64,000 bases of DNA from an uncultured Bacteroidia bacterium (GTDB taxonomy: Bacteria; Bacteroidota; Bacteroidia; Bacteroidales; UBA932), in assembly GCA_902779765.1 (NCBI GenBank), contig CACZCQ010000009.1, positions 17,967 to 81,966 of the forward strand, written 5' to 3'. The notes beneath the pieces are model-generated. The model was not told the origin of the DNA. It was given only the letters and a program-made list of their open reading frames with translations, and made no database searches. Positions within the stretch are counted from its first letter, which is position 1. Every line of letters begins with the position of its first letter. Positions 42,589 to 52,630 of this stretch are shown piece by piece. The position numbers and the translations under genes are program-made.

Positions 42589-44211
42589 CTAGTGCTTGAA
42601 GTTCAATCTGATGTCTGCGGGAATCTGCTCAAGGCGCAGGTTGCGGAGGTCTTCCTCATAGTCTGCGCTGTGTTTCGAGTATTTGCTCTCGAATGCCTGG
42701 GCACCTTCACGGTCGCCGGTGGCCTGTGTCTTGAGGACGAAGGCGGTGAGGTCGGACAGGGCATTCTCCATCTTGTCAAGGTTCAGTATGTACTGTCCGG
42801 ACGGCTTATGCTCGAAGGCACCGGCTTCGTTGAGGTAATTGAATATGATTACGCTGCAGCGACCGAGAGCCGAAGCTTCTCCGAAGCGCTCGGAGCGGAC
42901 AAGGGATGCGAAGAAGGTGGTAAGGGCATCGTCCCTGTAGAAATAGTGGTTGCGGATGTCGAAATGCTTCTGAAGCTTGCATACAAGGAGTACTCCGGCG
43001 GCATTCGACTTAATCTCTTCAAAGGTTGCCGCGCTGCTTCCAAGGGCCTGTTCCACGCTGCCTTTGCCGTTGACGGTTTCCTTTACGCCAAGACCGTGGG
43101 CCACCTCACGGAACACGATGTTCCAGAAGAAGGCGTCGGGGGAAAGGTGCTCGGCGGTTTCAGCATCCAGGAGACGTTCGCCCGTGGGTTTGATAATGCT
43201 GTTGTACTTGGCGCGGATAACGTTCTGAAGCAATATGGTACGGGTTCCGCGGTCACGCTGGACATCGGCGTCGAAGGGCAGGTTCAAGGCAATGACCTTG
43301 ACACCGGCGTTTGCCTTTCCGGCATAGTAGAGGGCGTCGCAGGAGAAGATGTTCGAGCCTGTTCCGGGTTGGAAGGTCTTATATTCCGGATCACCGGGAA
43401 GGTCTTCCTGCAGCTCCCCTATACGGGACACATACTGCATGAGCTCGTCGGTCTGCGTCAGGTTCTTCAGCAGGACGTAGGCCTCATAGGAGCGCTTGAT
43501 GCCAAGAAGCTGGTCGTCAGTGACCTCGTTTGGACCGATGACAAGGTCCATCTTGCTGTCGTCCATATCCAGCCAGGCAAGTGCACTCTCGTAATAGTTG
43601 TCCGTCTTGAGGGCTTCTATTTTTTTCAGGAGATATTCCCTCACGCTGGGCTTGATGGTGACATCGGCAGCAACTTTCAGGGAATTCTCGATCTTTTCGA
43701 TATAGGGCTTGTAAGCGTCGTGATACCATACGGCTTCCAGGGAGCCGTCGGCGGCGCGGCGGACGAGTGTATATGGACTGTCCTTGTCAGGATTGTCCCA
43801 GGCTTCGAACTCCTCCACCGTCATGTCGGCAGGATAGAAACCGGCTCCGGCAGGACGGTCTCCATAGCCTTCCACGAATGACTTGCCGTCTGCACGGTCC
43901 CAGGGACCGTAATTGATCTCGGCAAAGGTCTTCTGGAGAGGATCTTCGATTCCATTGAGCAGTGCCTGTTTGTCGCCGAAGTACTGCTGCCAGTAGATGG
44001 AATCGACCACGTCGGCGGCGTAACGGTAGAGTCTGAGGACTTCCTTCCCGTTATCGGTAATGCCGCTCAGGTCGGGAGCTTCAAAGGTGACCACGGCATA
44101 ATCCGCCACTTTGCGGGCAAAGGGGGATTCGGGCGCTTGCTTGCAAGATACCGCTAATGCAAGTGACAAGGCTGCAAGGAGTAAATACTTTTTCATGATA
44201 GGCTTTTTCAT
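42589..44211 (-). CDS. Lipoprotein M49 (dipeptidyl-peptidase III)-like, zinc motif altered
   Basis: 540 residues with a lipoprotein signal (AVSC). Start 44211 is chosen; the ATG at 44196 (MKKYLLLAAL) is an equal alternative. The protein follows the Bacteroidota M49-like group: KTFAEINYGPWDR, FYPADMTVEEFEAW, and then VFREVAHGLGVKETVNGKG. Relatives, from memory, have HEVAHGLG here. The first zinc ligand (residue 368) is Arg (CGT, one base from His), and EEIKSNAAG replaces the usual EExKAD-type segment. Metal binding is therefore doubtful and the protein may be inactive. Same operon as the small lipoprotein. Confidence 0.8.
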   Translation of the reverse strand: MKKPIMKKYLLLAALSLALAVSCKQAPESPFARKVADYAVVTFEAPDLSGITDNGKEVLRLYRYAADVVDSIYWQQYFGDKQALLNGIEDPLQKTFAEINYGPWDRADGKSFVEGYGDRPAGAGFYPADMTVEEFEAWDNPDKDSPYTLVRRAADGSLEAVWYHDAYKPYIEKIENSLKVAADVTIKPSVREYLLKKIEALKTDNYYESALAWLDMDDSKMDLVIGPNEVTDDQLLGIKRSYEAYVLLKNLTQTDELMQYVSRIGELQEDLPGDPEYKTFQPGTGSNIFSCDALYYAGKANAGVKVIALNLPFDADVQRDRGTRTILLQNVIRAKYNSIIKPTGERLLDAETAEHLSPDAFFWNIVFREVAHGLGVKETVNGKGSVEQALGSSAATFEEIKSNAAGVLLVCKLQKHFDIRNHYFYRDDALTTFFASLVRSERFGEASALGRCSVIIFNYLNEAGAFEHKPSGQYILNLDKMENALSDLTAFVLKTQATGDREGAQAFESKYSKHSADYEEDLRNLRLEQIPADIRLNFKH

Positions 44212-44224
44212 GATTATTATTTTA

Positions 44225-44232
44225 CAAAAATA
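44225..44232 (-). promoter_or_regulatory. -7 box TATTTTTG of the M49-like gene
   Basis: Exact TAnnTTTG match on the minus strand, 13 bp before the start at 44211 and 28 bp before the alternative at 44196. Confidence 0.55.
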
Positions 44233-44285
44233 CACAAAAAAAGCAGAATGTTTTCTATATTGCAGTATCGTTTAAAACTAATACC

Positions 44286-44543
44286 ATGAACATCATCCTA
44301 ACATTGCTTTTCGGAGCCATCGCTGGCTGGCTTGCCGGTTTCTTTGTAGTAAAGGACAAGGGCGGCCTCATCTGGAACATCATCATCGGTCTCCTCGGCG
44401 GCTTCGTCGGTGGCTGGCTGCTCGGCCTCATCGGAGCAGGCGGATCCTTCTGGTCACAGTGGTACGGCCAGATCATCAGCGCCGTCATTGGTGCTGTGGT
44501 CCTTCTGTGGGTCTGGAACATGATCAAGAAGGCCCTGAAGTAA
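44286..44543 (+). CDS. GlsB/YeaQ/YmgE family membrane protein
   Basis: 85 residues, three glycine-rich membrane segments: GAIAGWLAGFFVV (about 10-22), IWNIIIGLLGGFVGGWLLGL (about 29-48) and ISAVIGAVVLLWVWNMI (about 64-80). This is the transglycosylase-associated/GlsB stress protein family, small inner-membrane proteins linked to general stress in other bacteria. A single-gene unit converging on the AlkD-like gene with a 7-bp gap. Confidence 0.9.
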   Translation: MNIILTLLFGAIAGWLAGFFVVKDKGGLIWNIIIGLLGGFVGGWLLGLIGAGGSFWSQWYGQIISAVIGAVVLLWVWNMIKKALK

Positions 44544-44550
44544 GGCCTGT

Positions 44551-45252
44551 CTATTGCCTGCTGCCAAGTATCGCTAGCCGTTCCCTTTCCGGGAATTTCT
44601 CAATGGCATAGCGCAGCATCGTACGGGGCATGGAAGCCGCCCGATGGTCCAGGAAGACCCGCAGGGCGTCCATGTCCCGTTTCCCTGCTTCCCTCAACAG
44701 CCATCCCACGGCCTTGTGGATAAGGTCGTGAGGGTGGTTGAGCAGTATATCGGCTATCGCGAAGGTGTCGTCCAGCTGGCCCTGCCTGATGAAAGCCATT
44801 GTGCTCACCATTCCTATGCGCTGCTCCCAGATGCTCTTCCCGTCGGATGCCAAACGGTACAGGAGACTCCGGTCCTTGTCCAGCAGCCAGTCTCCCAGCA
44901 GGTTGTAGCAGGAAAGGTCCACGAGGTCCCAGTTGTTGATACAGTCGGTGTGCGAGAGGTAGAAATCGATGCACCGGCTCCGCAATGACATATCCTTCCT
45001 GGCGTGGGAATATATTTCCACGAGTGCCAGCAGGCCGGCGAGCCGGATTTCATGATATTCGCTGGCGAGGCATTCCTCAAGCTCGTCGAATCCGGTCTGT
45101 TTCCAGCATTCCTTGACCACTCCTCGGGTCACCGGAACCTTTATTCCGAGGAACCTGTCCCCTTCTCCGTACTGTCCGGGGCCGGTCTTGAAGAATCTGG
45201 ACAGTCCTTCTACCTGTGAAGGGTCCGCCTTAGCCAGCATCTGTTCTATCAT
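44551..45252 (-). CDS. AlkD-like DNA alkylation repair protein
   Basis: 233 residues built of HEAT-like helical repeats. VKECWKQTGFDELEECLASE, INNWDLVDLSCYNLLGDWLL and HPHDLIHKAVGWLLREAGKRD match the AlkD family, DNA glycosylases that excise alkylated bases. The aspartate in NNWDLVD and the tryptophans fit the base-excision site. Cytosolic. It is the last of nine closely spaced genes starting at mreB, though its role is unrelated to the wall. Confidence 0.9.
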   Translation of the reverse strand: MIEQMLAKADPSQVEGLSRFFKTGPGQYGEGDRFLGIKVPVTRGVVKECWKQTGFDELEECLASEYHEIRLAGLLALVEIYSHARKDMSLRSRCIDFYLSHTDCINNWDLVDLSCYNLLGDWLLDKDRSLLYRLASDGKSIWEQRIGMVSTMAFIRQGQLDDTFAIADILLNHPHDLIHKAVGWLLREAGKRDMDALRVFLDHRAASMPRTMLRYAIEKFPERERLAILGSRQ

Positions 45253-45256
45253 ATCG

Positions 45257-46354
45257 TCATTTCTTATGCTTCTCTCCCAGCACGCACCAGCGTATCACGG
45301 GGATCCTGCGGATAATCTCGTAGATCAGCGGGGAAAGGGTGAATACCGCGACACCAAGGATGAGGTACATTGCCACGGGCGGAAGGTCGGTATAGACCTT
45401 CATCATGTACCCGAGGCTGGCTATGACGAGATAGTGGACTATATATATGCCGAAACTGGAGCGGGTCATGTAGCCGGCGAAGGCGGAAGTCCTGTCGAAG
45501 CGGGTGCGGAACCAGGCGATCATGGCAAGGCACATAAGCCATCCGTAGAGGCAGTTTAGGGGACTGCCCAGGTACTGAGGAGAGGTGTTGTCCTGTCCGA
45601 ATGTGGTGACAATCAAAGCAATTCCTGTCGCTGCGGCGCAGCCTAGAAGGGGAATCCATATCCTGCCCAGCCTGTCCTGAACCTGCTCGTGGGAGAATAC
45701 GAAATAACCCAGCAGGAAGGGGATCAGGTAGAAAACAGGTTTATACAGATTCAGAAGGCCGTCCGGGCTTTCCGGCCGTGGATTGCGTATGAGGGTCTGC
45801 TCCCCGGCCCAGAACAATACGCCCAGAAGGATTATCCATACGATGCCGAGTTTGCCGCACCACTCATGGAAACGGTTCTCCGGGTCCAGTTTGCGTATAA
45901 GCAGCAGAATCAGCGAGAACAACCACAGGTCCTGTATGAACCAGAGCGGTCCCGTCCCGCTGACGGCCCACATCAGGTACCGGCCGATTCCCGGCATGCC
46001 GTCGAAGACTCCGCTCTTTGCAGCTACCGCCGTATTGAAGTATCCCACCATCCAATGGAAAACCAGCAGGCCGATGGTTCCGGGCACCAGCAGTTTCCGT
46101 GTACGGGCCTTGAACCAATCCTTGGCCGGATACTTTTCCAATGCATATCTGGCGCTGATGCCGGCCAGAAGGAACAGGAGCGGCATGAACCAGGGATAGA
46201 GGATATACATCATCACATCCTGGTACTGAGGCCCGTCACCGAACCCGCCGATGCCTCCGAAGACACCCTTGTTGTTGTAGAAATAGATTACGTGGTAGAG
46301 CAGTACGAGCAGCACTGTCACCCAGCGCAGATTGTCCAGCCAGTGTTTTCTCAT
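45257..46354 (-). CDS. Acyltransferase 3 family membrane protein
   Basis: 365 residues with about ten membrane helices. The start RKHWLDNLRWVTVLLVLLYH carries the arginine and histidine pattern of the acyltransferase-3/OpgC family, and FNTAVAAKSG and FGIYIVHYLVIASLG follow. These proteins move acetyl or succinyl groups onto exported glycans. The acceptor is unknown; nearness to wall genes makes peptidoglycan or a surface glycan possible, as inference only. Gaps: 5 bp to the esterase gene, 4 bp to the AlkD-like gene. Confidence 0.85.
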   Translation of the reverse strand: MRKHWLDNLRWVTVLLVLLYHVIYFYNNKGVFGGIGGFGDGPQYQDVMMYILYPWFMPLLFLLAGISARYALEKYPAKDWFKARTRKLLVPGTIGLLVFHWMVGYFNTAVAAKSGVFDGMPGIGRYLMWAVSGTGPLWFIQDLWLFSLILLLIRKLDPENRFHEWCGKLGIVWIILLGVLFWAGEQTLIRNPRPESPDGLLNLYKPVFYLIPFLLGYFVFSHEQVQDRLGRIWIPLLGCAAATGIALIVTTFGQDNTSPQYLGSPLNCLYGWLMCLAMIAWFRTRFDRTSAFAGYMTRSSFGIYIVHYLVIASLGYMMKVYTDLPPVAMYLILGVAVFTLSPLIYEIIRRIPVIRWCVLGEKHKK

Positions 46355-46359
46355 ATCTT

Positions 46360-47784
46360 CTATGGTGCCGTTATCGTCTCAGGCTGCATGGGCCCCATGG
46401 CGGAGACCGCAGCTCCGTCGCCGTCAAGTCCGAAGTGCATGAACAAGGGGCTCTCTTCCGTGCAGGGAGTCCATGGACCGCCGTCGGTTCCGTTGGGATC
46501 TCCGCAGGCCGCGAAGTTGGTCCAGCAGGTGATCATCTGCTCTGCAAGGTCATAGTCTCCTTCAGTGAACGGCCTCCAGCAGAAGCGGAGGGACTTGAAC
46601 ATGAACCAGAGTTCGGATGAGTGGAAAGCGCCTTTCAGCACGTCCGGACGGCCGTCGGTGGGAAGCCTGCGGTCGAATCGGTAGGCATAGGCCTTGCCTC
46701 CTGCCTTCTGCCTTTCAGCACAGAACCGGTCGATACCGCTTGCCAGCGCAGGCATGTCATCCAGGGTGCATCCAATCATATATGGGATATCGGCTATACG
46801 TCCGCCCAAGGCTGCTTCCGAGAATGTTTCGGAAAGGGCATGGCCGTCTGTAACGGGGGCTGTCACTCCCTGGACGTTCAGCCCGGTTGCATTCCTGTAG
46901 CGGGATACCAGGGTCAGCAGGTCTTTCGGAGGAATTGCACGCATTTCCTCAAGGGTTTTGCAACCTGCCCAGTCCATAAGGTTCCTGCCGGATTCTTCAG
47001 CCAGGGACAAAGGGGTTCCTCCCAGGAGCTGGCTTTCCCGTATTCCGCCTCCGCTCTGGATTATCGCACCTGCGATCAGGTCTTTAGAAAGAGGCGAGGT
47101 CACCAATGTCTGTACGCTCATCGCTCCCGCGCTCTGGCCCATGACCGTGATATGGTCGGGATCGCCTCCAAAGACTGAAATATTGTCTTTGACCCATTTC
47201 AGGGCGGCCACCTGGTCCAGCATACCGTAATTTCCGCTGACCCCGTCAGGACTCTCGGCACTCAGCCCGGGATGGGCCAGGAAACCGAGGAGACCCAGCC
47301 GGTAATTGAAGGTGACGAGCACACCTCCGTGTTTCGCCCATTCTTCGCCGTCCATTTCCGGCTCGAAGCCCCATCCGGCGACATATCCGCCTCCGTGGAC
47401 CCATAAGGTGACGGGAAGTTTGGCTTCCGGGTTTCCGGCAGCCGGTGTCCATATATTCAGGTAAAGACAGTCCTCGCTGAACTCTGGGTCGCCGTCGAAG
47501 AAGAATTCGGGTGTATAACCTCCCGGAGTGTGGGAATTCTGCCAGGCCGGGTGCCCCCAGGTATCGCAGATGCGAAGGCTGCCCCAGTTTTTAACAGGCT
47601 GAGGAGCCTTCCAGCGAAGGTCTCCCACTGGCGGGGCTGCGTATGGGATGCCTTTGTAGACAGTTACCCCGGGTGTTTCAGTAAGAACGCCTTTGACCAG
47701 GCCTCCTTCGACCCTGAGGATGGGATTGACGGGCTTGCAGGCTGCCAGCGCTGCCAGCGCCAGGATAATAAACAACCGTTTCAT
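46360..47784 (-). CDS. Type-B carboxylesterase lipoprotein
   Basis: 474 residues with lipobox LAAC (Cys16). Family signatures are present: VYKGIPYAAPPVGDLRWKAP, EDCLYLNIWTP, VTLWVHGGGYVAGWG (oxyanion hole) and nucleophile GQSAGAMS. A candidate catalytic histidine is in GAFHSSELWFMF. The family hydrolyses carboxyl esters. In this setting it may remove acyl groups from plant glycans alongside the adjacent arabinofuranosidase. The gene begins directly after the GH51 stop codon with no gap. Confidence 0.9.
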   Translation of the reverse strand: MKRLFIILALAALAACKPVNPILRVEGGLVKGVLTETPGVTVYKGIPYAAPPVGDLRWKAPQPVKNWGSLRICDTWGHPAWQNSHTPGGYTPEFFFDGDPEFSEDCLYLNIWTPAAGNPEAKLPVTLWVHGGGYVAGWGFEPEMDGEEWAKHGGVLVTFNYRLGLLGFLAHPGLSAESPDGVSGNYGMLDQVAALKWVKDNISVFGGDPDHITVMGQSAGAMSVQTLVTSPLSKDLIAGAIIQSGGGIRESQLLGGTPLSLAEESGRNLMDWAGCKTLEEMRAIPPKDLLTLVSRYRNATGLNVQGVTAPVTDGHALSETFSEAALGGRIADIPYMIGCTLDDMPALASGIDRFCAERQKAGGKAYAYRFDRRLPTDGRPDVLKGAFHSSELWFMFKSLRFCWRPFTEGDYDLAEQMITCWTNFAACGDPNGTDGGPWTPCTEESPLFMHFGLDGDGAAVSAMGPMQPETITAP

Positions 47785-49326
47785 CTATCTGACCTCCAAT
47801 ACTACTACGGAAGCAGGGGGCAGCGTTACCTTCAACGTGCGCCCTGACATTTTGAAATCCTTGAATGGTACGGGTGACACGGCGGTCTTGCCGCCGAATT
47901 CATTGTGCGACTTGACAGCCTCGATGCCCTTCCCCTTTCCACGGAGTATCTCTCCGGACACCACGGCGGGTTTCAAGGCGTCGAATTCCAGGTCGACTGT
48001 CTTGCTTTCGTCTACCGACGGATTCGCCAGCGAGACATGCAGGGCGTCTGACTTGGAAGCGCTGACGCTCAGGGTGGGGAACAGCCTTCCGGACTTAGAT
48101 GCGAGGGAATCGGACGGCATGGTCACCGGCACCGAGGTTGCATCCTGATGGACGTTGTACATCCTGAATACGTGATATGTCGGAGTCAGGACTATCTCGG
48201 AGCCCTTGGTCAGGATCATGGCCTGCAGGACGTTGACCATCTGGGCAATGTTCGCCATCTTCAGGCGGGCGGTGTGCTTGTTGAATATGTTGAGGGACAT
48301 GGCGGCCACCATGGCGTCCCTCATGCTGTTCTGCTGGTAGAGATGGCCGGGATTCGTCCCGGGCTCCACGTCGAACCAGGTGCCCCACTCGTCGAGCAGC
48401 AGGTCTATCCTGCGGTTCGGGTCGTAGAGGTCCATTATAGCTTCGTGGTTGTGGAGGACCTCTTCTATCTCGACCGCCTTCCCGAGGATGTCATAGTACT
48501 CGTCCTCGTCGAAGTCTGTGGCCGAACCCTTGTGCCCCCAGTTCATCACGGTATAATAGTGCAATGACAGTCCGGAGATATTGCTCCTGACATTGTTCAT
48601 GAGGACCCTTGTCCAGTTGTAGTCGTAGTCGGAAGCACCGCTGGCCACCTTGTAAAGGCGGTTGCCGTCATAGTTTCTGCAATAGGTCGCATATCTTCTG
48701 TACTGGTCCGAATAGAACTCGGGAGTCATGTTTCCTCCGCATCCCCAGCTTTCGTTGCCGACTCCAAGGTACTTTACCTTCCAGGGATCCTTCCTTCCAT
48801 TGGCCGCACGCAGGTCGGCCATGGTACCGCCTTTAGCGGTCATGTATTCAACCCACTTGGCCAGTTCTTCGACCGAACCCGAACCCACGTTGCCGGAAAT
48901 GTACGGTTCGATTCCTAGCATCTCGCAGAAGTTCAGGAACTCGTGCGTGCCGAAGGAGTTGTCCTCGACAGTCCCGCCCCAGTTGGAGTTGATCATCTTC
49001 GGACGTTCTGAGAGCGGGCCGATCCCGTCCCTCCAATGGTATTCGTCGGCGAAGCATCCGCCCGGCCAGCGGAGTACAGGCACCTTGAGCTCGCGGATCG
49101 CTTCCACAAGATCCTTCCTGTAGCCGTCGACGTTGGGGATGGGAGAGTCCTTGCCGACCCAGATGCCGTCGTAGATGCATCTCCCGAGGTGCTCTGCGAA
49201 CTGGCCGTAGATTTCCTTAGGAATCACCGGCTGGTCGGCGGCGGTCTCGTGCACGGCGACCTTAACCTGCGCTAAAAGGGCGGCCCCGAAAAGGGCAGCG
49301 ATCAATGTGGTCAGAGTCTTTTTCAT
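47785..49326 (-). CDS. abfA: GH51 alpha-L-arabinofuranosidase
   Basis: 513 residues with a Sec signal peptide (about 1-19). The GH51 barrel has [20 protein letters not shown], acid/base Glu192 in [11 protein letters not shown] and nucleophile Glu313 in [11 protein letters not shown] beta-sandwich C-terminal domain follows. The enzyme removes terminal arabinofuranose from arabinoxylan or arabinan; a signal peptide indicates periplasmic or surface action, while many GH51 enzymes are intracellular. It starts 4 bp after the rodA stop, an unusual setting. Alternative: another GH51 specificity such as endoglucanase, unlikely from the motifs. Confidence 0.94.
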   Translation of the reverse strand: MKKTLTTLIAALFGAALLAQVKVAVHETAADQPVIPKEIYGQFAEHLGRCIYDGIWVGKDSPIPNVDGYRKDLVEAIRELKVPVLRWPGGCFADEYHWRDGIGPLSERPKMINSNWGGTVEDNSFGTHEFLNFCEMLGIEPYISGNVGSGSVEELAKWVEYMTAKGGTMADLRAANGRKDPWKVKYLGVGNESWGCGGNMTPEFYSDQYRRYATYCRNYDGNRLYKVASGASDYDYNWTRVLMNNVRSNISGLSLHYYTVMNWGHKGSATDFDEDEYYDILGKAVEIEEVLHNHEAIMDLYDPNRRIDLLLDEWGTWFDVEPGTNPGHLYQQNSMRDAMVAAMSLNIFNKHTARLKMANIAQMVNVLQAMILTKGSEIVLTPTYHVFRMYNVHQDATSVPVTMPSDSLASKSGRLFPTLSVSASKSDALHVSLANPSVDESKTVDLEFDALKPAVVSGEILRGKGKGIEAVKSHNEFGGKTAVSPVPFKDFKMSGRTLKVTLPPASVVVLEVR

Positions 49327-49330
49327 ATCG

Positions 49331-50779
49331 CTAATAGTATTTCTTTTCCTGACGGTAGAGGGCTATGAATATGAATATGAGCACTGTGAAAGCCCAAAGG
49401 GACGAACCTCCGTAGCTCAGCAGCGGCAGCGGGATGCCGATGACCGGCATCAGTCCTATCGTCATTCCGATGTTGATGAACAGGTGCATGAATATGCAAG
49501 CGGCCACACAGTAGCCGTATATCCTGGTGAAGGCCTCCCGGCTCTTCTCGGCATCCACTATTATCCTCCAGATCAGGTATACATACAGGAGGATGACGAT
49601 GAAGCATCCGAGGAATCCCCACTCTTCCCCGACTGTGCAGAAGATGAAGTCCGTGCTTTGCTCCGGAACGAAACCGAAAGTGGTTTGGGTGCCGTTCAGG
49701 AATCCCTTGCCAGTAAGCCCTCCGGAACCGATGGCGATCATGCTCTGGTTTACGTTGTAGCCGACGCCGGCGGGGTCCTCCTTCATTCCGAGCAGGACTT
49801 CGATTCTCTTGCGCTGGTGGTCCTGCAGGATGTTGTTGAATATGAAATCAGTGGAGAATATCAAGGCTATTCCGGCGATGAGCCCCAGGGCGGACATCGT
49901 CAGATGCATCCTGCGGTCCTTGTATCCCTTGATCAGGAAGTATGGAAGGGCGCAAACGCATATTCCGATAAGGATGTAGATGGGCTTCAACCTTGCCAGG
50001 AAGGACTCCGGGGCGGTAACCTTTCCGAGTATCCACGGCATCAGGCAGAACAGTATCAGGGCGGCCAGGTTCACCCATCCTATGACGCCCATCCTCCCGG
50101 TGCAAACCACTCCGATAGCCATGAGCACTCCGATCAGTACGAGCAAGGAGACATAAGGCGAGGCCGTCAATGTCAGGATGAACAGGAGGATGGCCAGGAA
50201 TATGCTGAAGAGCCACCATCCGGAGAATCCCTCCCGGTACATCACGAATATGAATCCGGCATATACCAGGGCTGATCCGGTCTCGCTTTCAGCAAGTATG
50301 ACGAGCATCGGCACTCCGATGACGATTGCCGTCATCAGGAAATCCTTGAACCTGGTGATCCTGTAGTTGGTCTGGCTCATCAGGGTGGCCAGCAGAAGGG
50401 ATGTTGTTATCTTGGATATCTCCGCCGGCTGGAACTTGACGGGACCGAATTCGAACCACGAATGGGAACCCTTCACATCCTTGGATACGAATATCACCAC
50501 GACCAGCAACCCCAGCACGAACAGGTACATAGGCAGCGAGGCGCTTTCCCAGAACTGGGGGTTTATCACGAACAGTATGACCGCCGCCAGCACGAATGAA
50601 GTCAGTATCCAGACGAACTGTTTTCCGCAGCGGAAATTGAAATCGAATATGCTTGCAGGGCCTTCTGAATGGATCGAGGCGTATATGTTCACCCAGCCGA
50701 TGATGATCAGGAGCAGGTAGGAAATAACCAGCTTCCAGTCGATCGACTGCTTGACGCCTCTGTCAGAAAAATTGCCCAT
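49331..50779 (-). CDS. rodA: Rod shape-determining protein RodA
   Basis: 482 residues, SEDS family, about twelve membrane segments. It polymerises peptidoglycan glycan strands during elongation with PBP2. [21 protein letters not shown], then [17 protein letters not shown] and the C-terminal [15 protein letters not shown] are SEDS hallmarks. The position next to mrdA identifies it as RodA rather than FtsW. It is longer than E. coli RodA (370), as is common in Bacteroidota, with extra loops around residues 240-320. Gap of 6 bp to mrdA. Confidence 0.95.
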   Translation of the reverse strand: MGNFSDRGVKQSIDWKLVISYLLLIIIGWVNIYASIHSEGPASIFDFNFRCGKQFVWILTSFVLAAVILFVINPQFWESASLPMYLFVLGLLVVVIFVSKDVKGSHSWFEFGPVKFQPAEISKITTSLLLATLMSQTNYRITRFKDFLMTAIVIGVPMLVILAESETGSALVYAGFIFVMYREGFSGWWLFSIFLAILLFILTLTASPYVSLLVLIGVLMAIGVVCTGRMGVIGWVNLAALILFCLMPWILGKVTAPESFLARLKPIYILIGICVCALPYFLIKGYKDRRMHLTMSALGLIAGIALIFSTDFIFNNILQDHQRKRIEVLLGMKEDPAGVGYNVNQSMIAIGSGGLTGKGFLNGTQTTFGFVPEQSTDFIFCTVGEEWGFLGCFIVILLYVYLIWRIIVDAEKSREAFTRIYGYCVAACIFMHLFINIGMTIGLMPVIGIPLPLLSYGGSSLWAFTVLIFIFIALYRQEKKYY

Positions 50780-50785
50780 ATCCCG

Positions 50786-52630
50786 TCAATAAGCTTTTAC
50801 CCTCGACATCAGGTTTCCGTCCATCACCCTCTTCTCAAGTTCAGGCCTGGAGGTCTCTCCGTTGAGGTATTTCTCGATAAGCAGTGAAGCGATGGGGGCG
50901 GCCCAGGTGGCTCCGAAACCTGCATTCTCCACATATGCGGCCACGGCGATCTTGGGATCGTCCATCGGCGCGAAACAGATGAACACCGAGTTGTCTGCTC
51001 CCCTGGGGTTCTGGGCCGTTCCGGTCTTGCCGCAGATGTCCAGACCCTTCACCTCTGCTATCGCGGCCGTACAACCTGTTCCGGGGCCATTGTTCACAGC
51101 TCTCCACATGCCCTTGATAACTTTCTTGAAGTTGGTCGTGTCGACCATAGTGTATTGCCTCTCATAGTACTGGGGTTCGATCTCGACTCCCTCGGACGCC
51201 TTCACAATGTGGGGAATCTTGTACCAGCCCCTGTTGGCCACTGTGGCCGCCAGGTTGGCGATCTGGAGCGGGGTCACACCGACCTCTCCCTGGCCGATGG
51301 AGATGGAGATGATGGTCGTGAATTTCCATCCTCCCTTTCCGTAGCGTTTGTTGTACAGGTTGGATGTCGGAAGCGTGCCGCCTAGCTCTGCGGGGAAGTC
51401 ACTGCCCAGCTTCCGCCCGAAACCGAAACTCTGGACATAGTCATGCCATTTGTCCAGTGCCTCGTCTATGTTCTTGTATTTCCTGTTCTCGAGGATGTTC
51501 TTCAGGACGTAGCAGAAGAAGCCGTTGCAGGACATCATGATGGCCTCTTCAAGTTTCAGGGGGGAGCGGTGTCCATGGCAGCCGAGCTTGTGGTTTCCGA
51601 AGTGGTAGCCATGGTTGCAGGGATATGCCATCTCGGTGTTGAGGGTGCCTTCCTGAAGGCCGATGAGTCCGTTGACGAGCTTGAATACCGAGCCGGGAGG
51701 ATAAGGAGCCTGAACCGCACGGTTGAACATCGGCTTGTGCGGGTCCTTGATAATCTCGTTGTAGTGCTGGCTTATGTCGGCGAGCATGCTGACGTCAACA
51801 CCCGGACTGGATACCAGGGAGAGGATCTCACCCGTCTTAGGTTCGATCGCCACAAGGCTTCCGACCTTGTTCTGCATGAGCTGCTGCCCGTATTGCTGGA
51901 GGTCGGCGTCGATGGTGGTGACGATGTCGTGGCCGGGAACGGCTTCCTTGTCCATCTCTCCGTCCTTGTAAGGACGTTCGATCTGGTTGCGAGAATTCCT
52001 GAGGTAGATATGGTAGCCCTTTTCTCCGCGAAGGTCCTTTTCCCTTGCCGCTTCGATACCGGTCTTTCCGGCGTAGTCTCCGGGACGGTATTCGTCAGGA
52101 TGGGCTTCGATATACTTCTGGTCCACTTCGGAAACATATCCCAGAAGGTTTCCGCCGGCGTTCACAGGGTAGTCCCGGATACTCCTGACCTGGCCCCTGA
52201 AGCCGGGGAAATTGTACTGGAGTTCAGCGAACTTCATGTAGGTTTCAGGCTTGATCTGCTTGAGCATCACGATACTCTGGTAGCCGATCTTTTTCCTGTT
52301 CCGCTCGTACTCGGCCATCTTGTCCCTGATGAAATCGGGACTTATGTCCAGGGTGGCCGCGAGCATCAGGGTGTCGAAAGGAGTGACTTCCTTCGGAGTG
52401 ACGAGTATGTCGTAAGTGACCTTGTTGCTTACTATGATCTTGCCGTTGCGGTCGTAGATGATGCCCCTGGTGGGGTAGATGATATCGTAGACCATCGAAT
52501 TGTTCGAAGCGTTGATCTTGTACTTGTCTTCGATGATCTGGATATAGAACAGCTTGCCTAGCAGGATGGCGGCGACCACCACCAGTCCGATCAGCATGAC
52601 CCGGCTCCTGTTGTTACCTTCTGTCGTCAT
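50786..52630 (-). CDS. mrdA: Penicillin-binding protein 2 (elongation transpeptidase)
   Basis: 614 residues: membrane anchor (about 10-30), PBP dimer domain (PTRGIIYDRNGKIIVSNKV, GNLLGYVSEVDQKY), then transpeptidase domain with PPGSVFKLVNGL (SxxK serine), SCNG (SxN) and CGKTGTAQNPRG (KTG). It cross-links peptidoglycan at the lateral wall with RodA as partner. Its start overlaps mreD by 17 bp, as expected for a tightly coupled mre operon. Two more wall enzymes lie in the window (PBP1A and Ddl). Confidence 0.96.
   Translation of the reverse strand: MTTEGNNRSRVMLIGLVVVAAILLGKLFYIQIIEDKYKINASNNSMVYDIIYPTRGIIYDRNGKIIVSNKVTYDILVTPKEVTPFDTLMLAATLDISPDFIRDKMAEYERNRKKIGYQSIVMLKQIKPETYMKFAELQYNFPGFRGQVRSIRDYPVNAGGNLLGYVSEVDQKYIEAHPDEYRPGDYAGKTGIEAAREKDLRGEKGYHIYLRNSRNQIERPYKDGEMDKEAVPGHDIVTTIDADLQQYGQQLMQNKVGSLVAIEPKTGEILSLVSSPGVDVSMLADISQHYNEIIKDPHKPMFNRAVQAPYPPGSVFKLVNGLIGLQEGTLNTEMAYPCNHGYHFGNHKLGCHGHRSPLKLEEAIMMSCNGFFCYVLKNILENRKYKNIDEALDKWHDYVQSFGFGRKLGSDFPAELGGTLPTSNLYNKRYGKGGWKFTTIISISIGQGEVGVTPLQIANLAATVANRGWYKIPHIVKASEGVEIEPQYYERQYTMVDTTNFKKVIKGMWRAVNNGPGTGCTAAIAEVKGLDICGKTGTAQNPRGADNSVFICFAPMDDPKIAVAAYVENAGFGATWAAPIASLLIEKYLNGETSRPELEKRVMDGNLMSRVKAY

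Noticed and set aside
42592-43881. 429-codon plus-strand frame
   Set aside because: Shadow of the M49-like peptidase gene on the minus strand, which has a signal peptide and family motifs.
51443-52561. 372-codon plus-strand frame
   Set aside because: Shadow of mrdA, whose transpeptidase motifs are complete.
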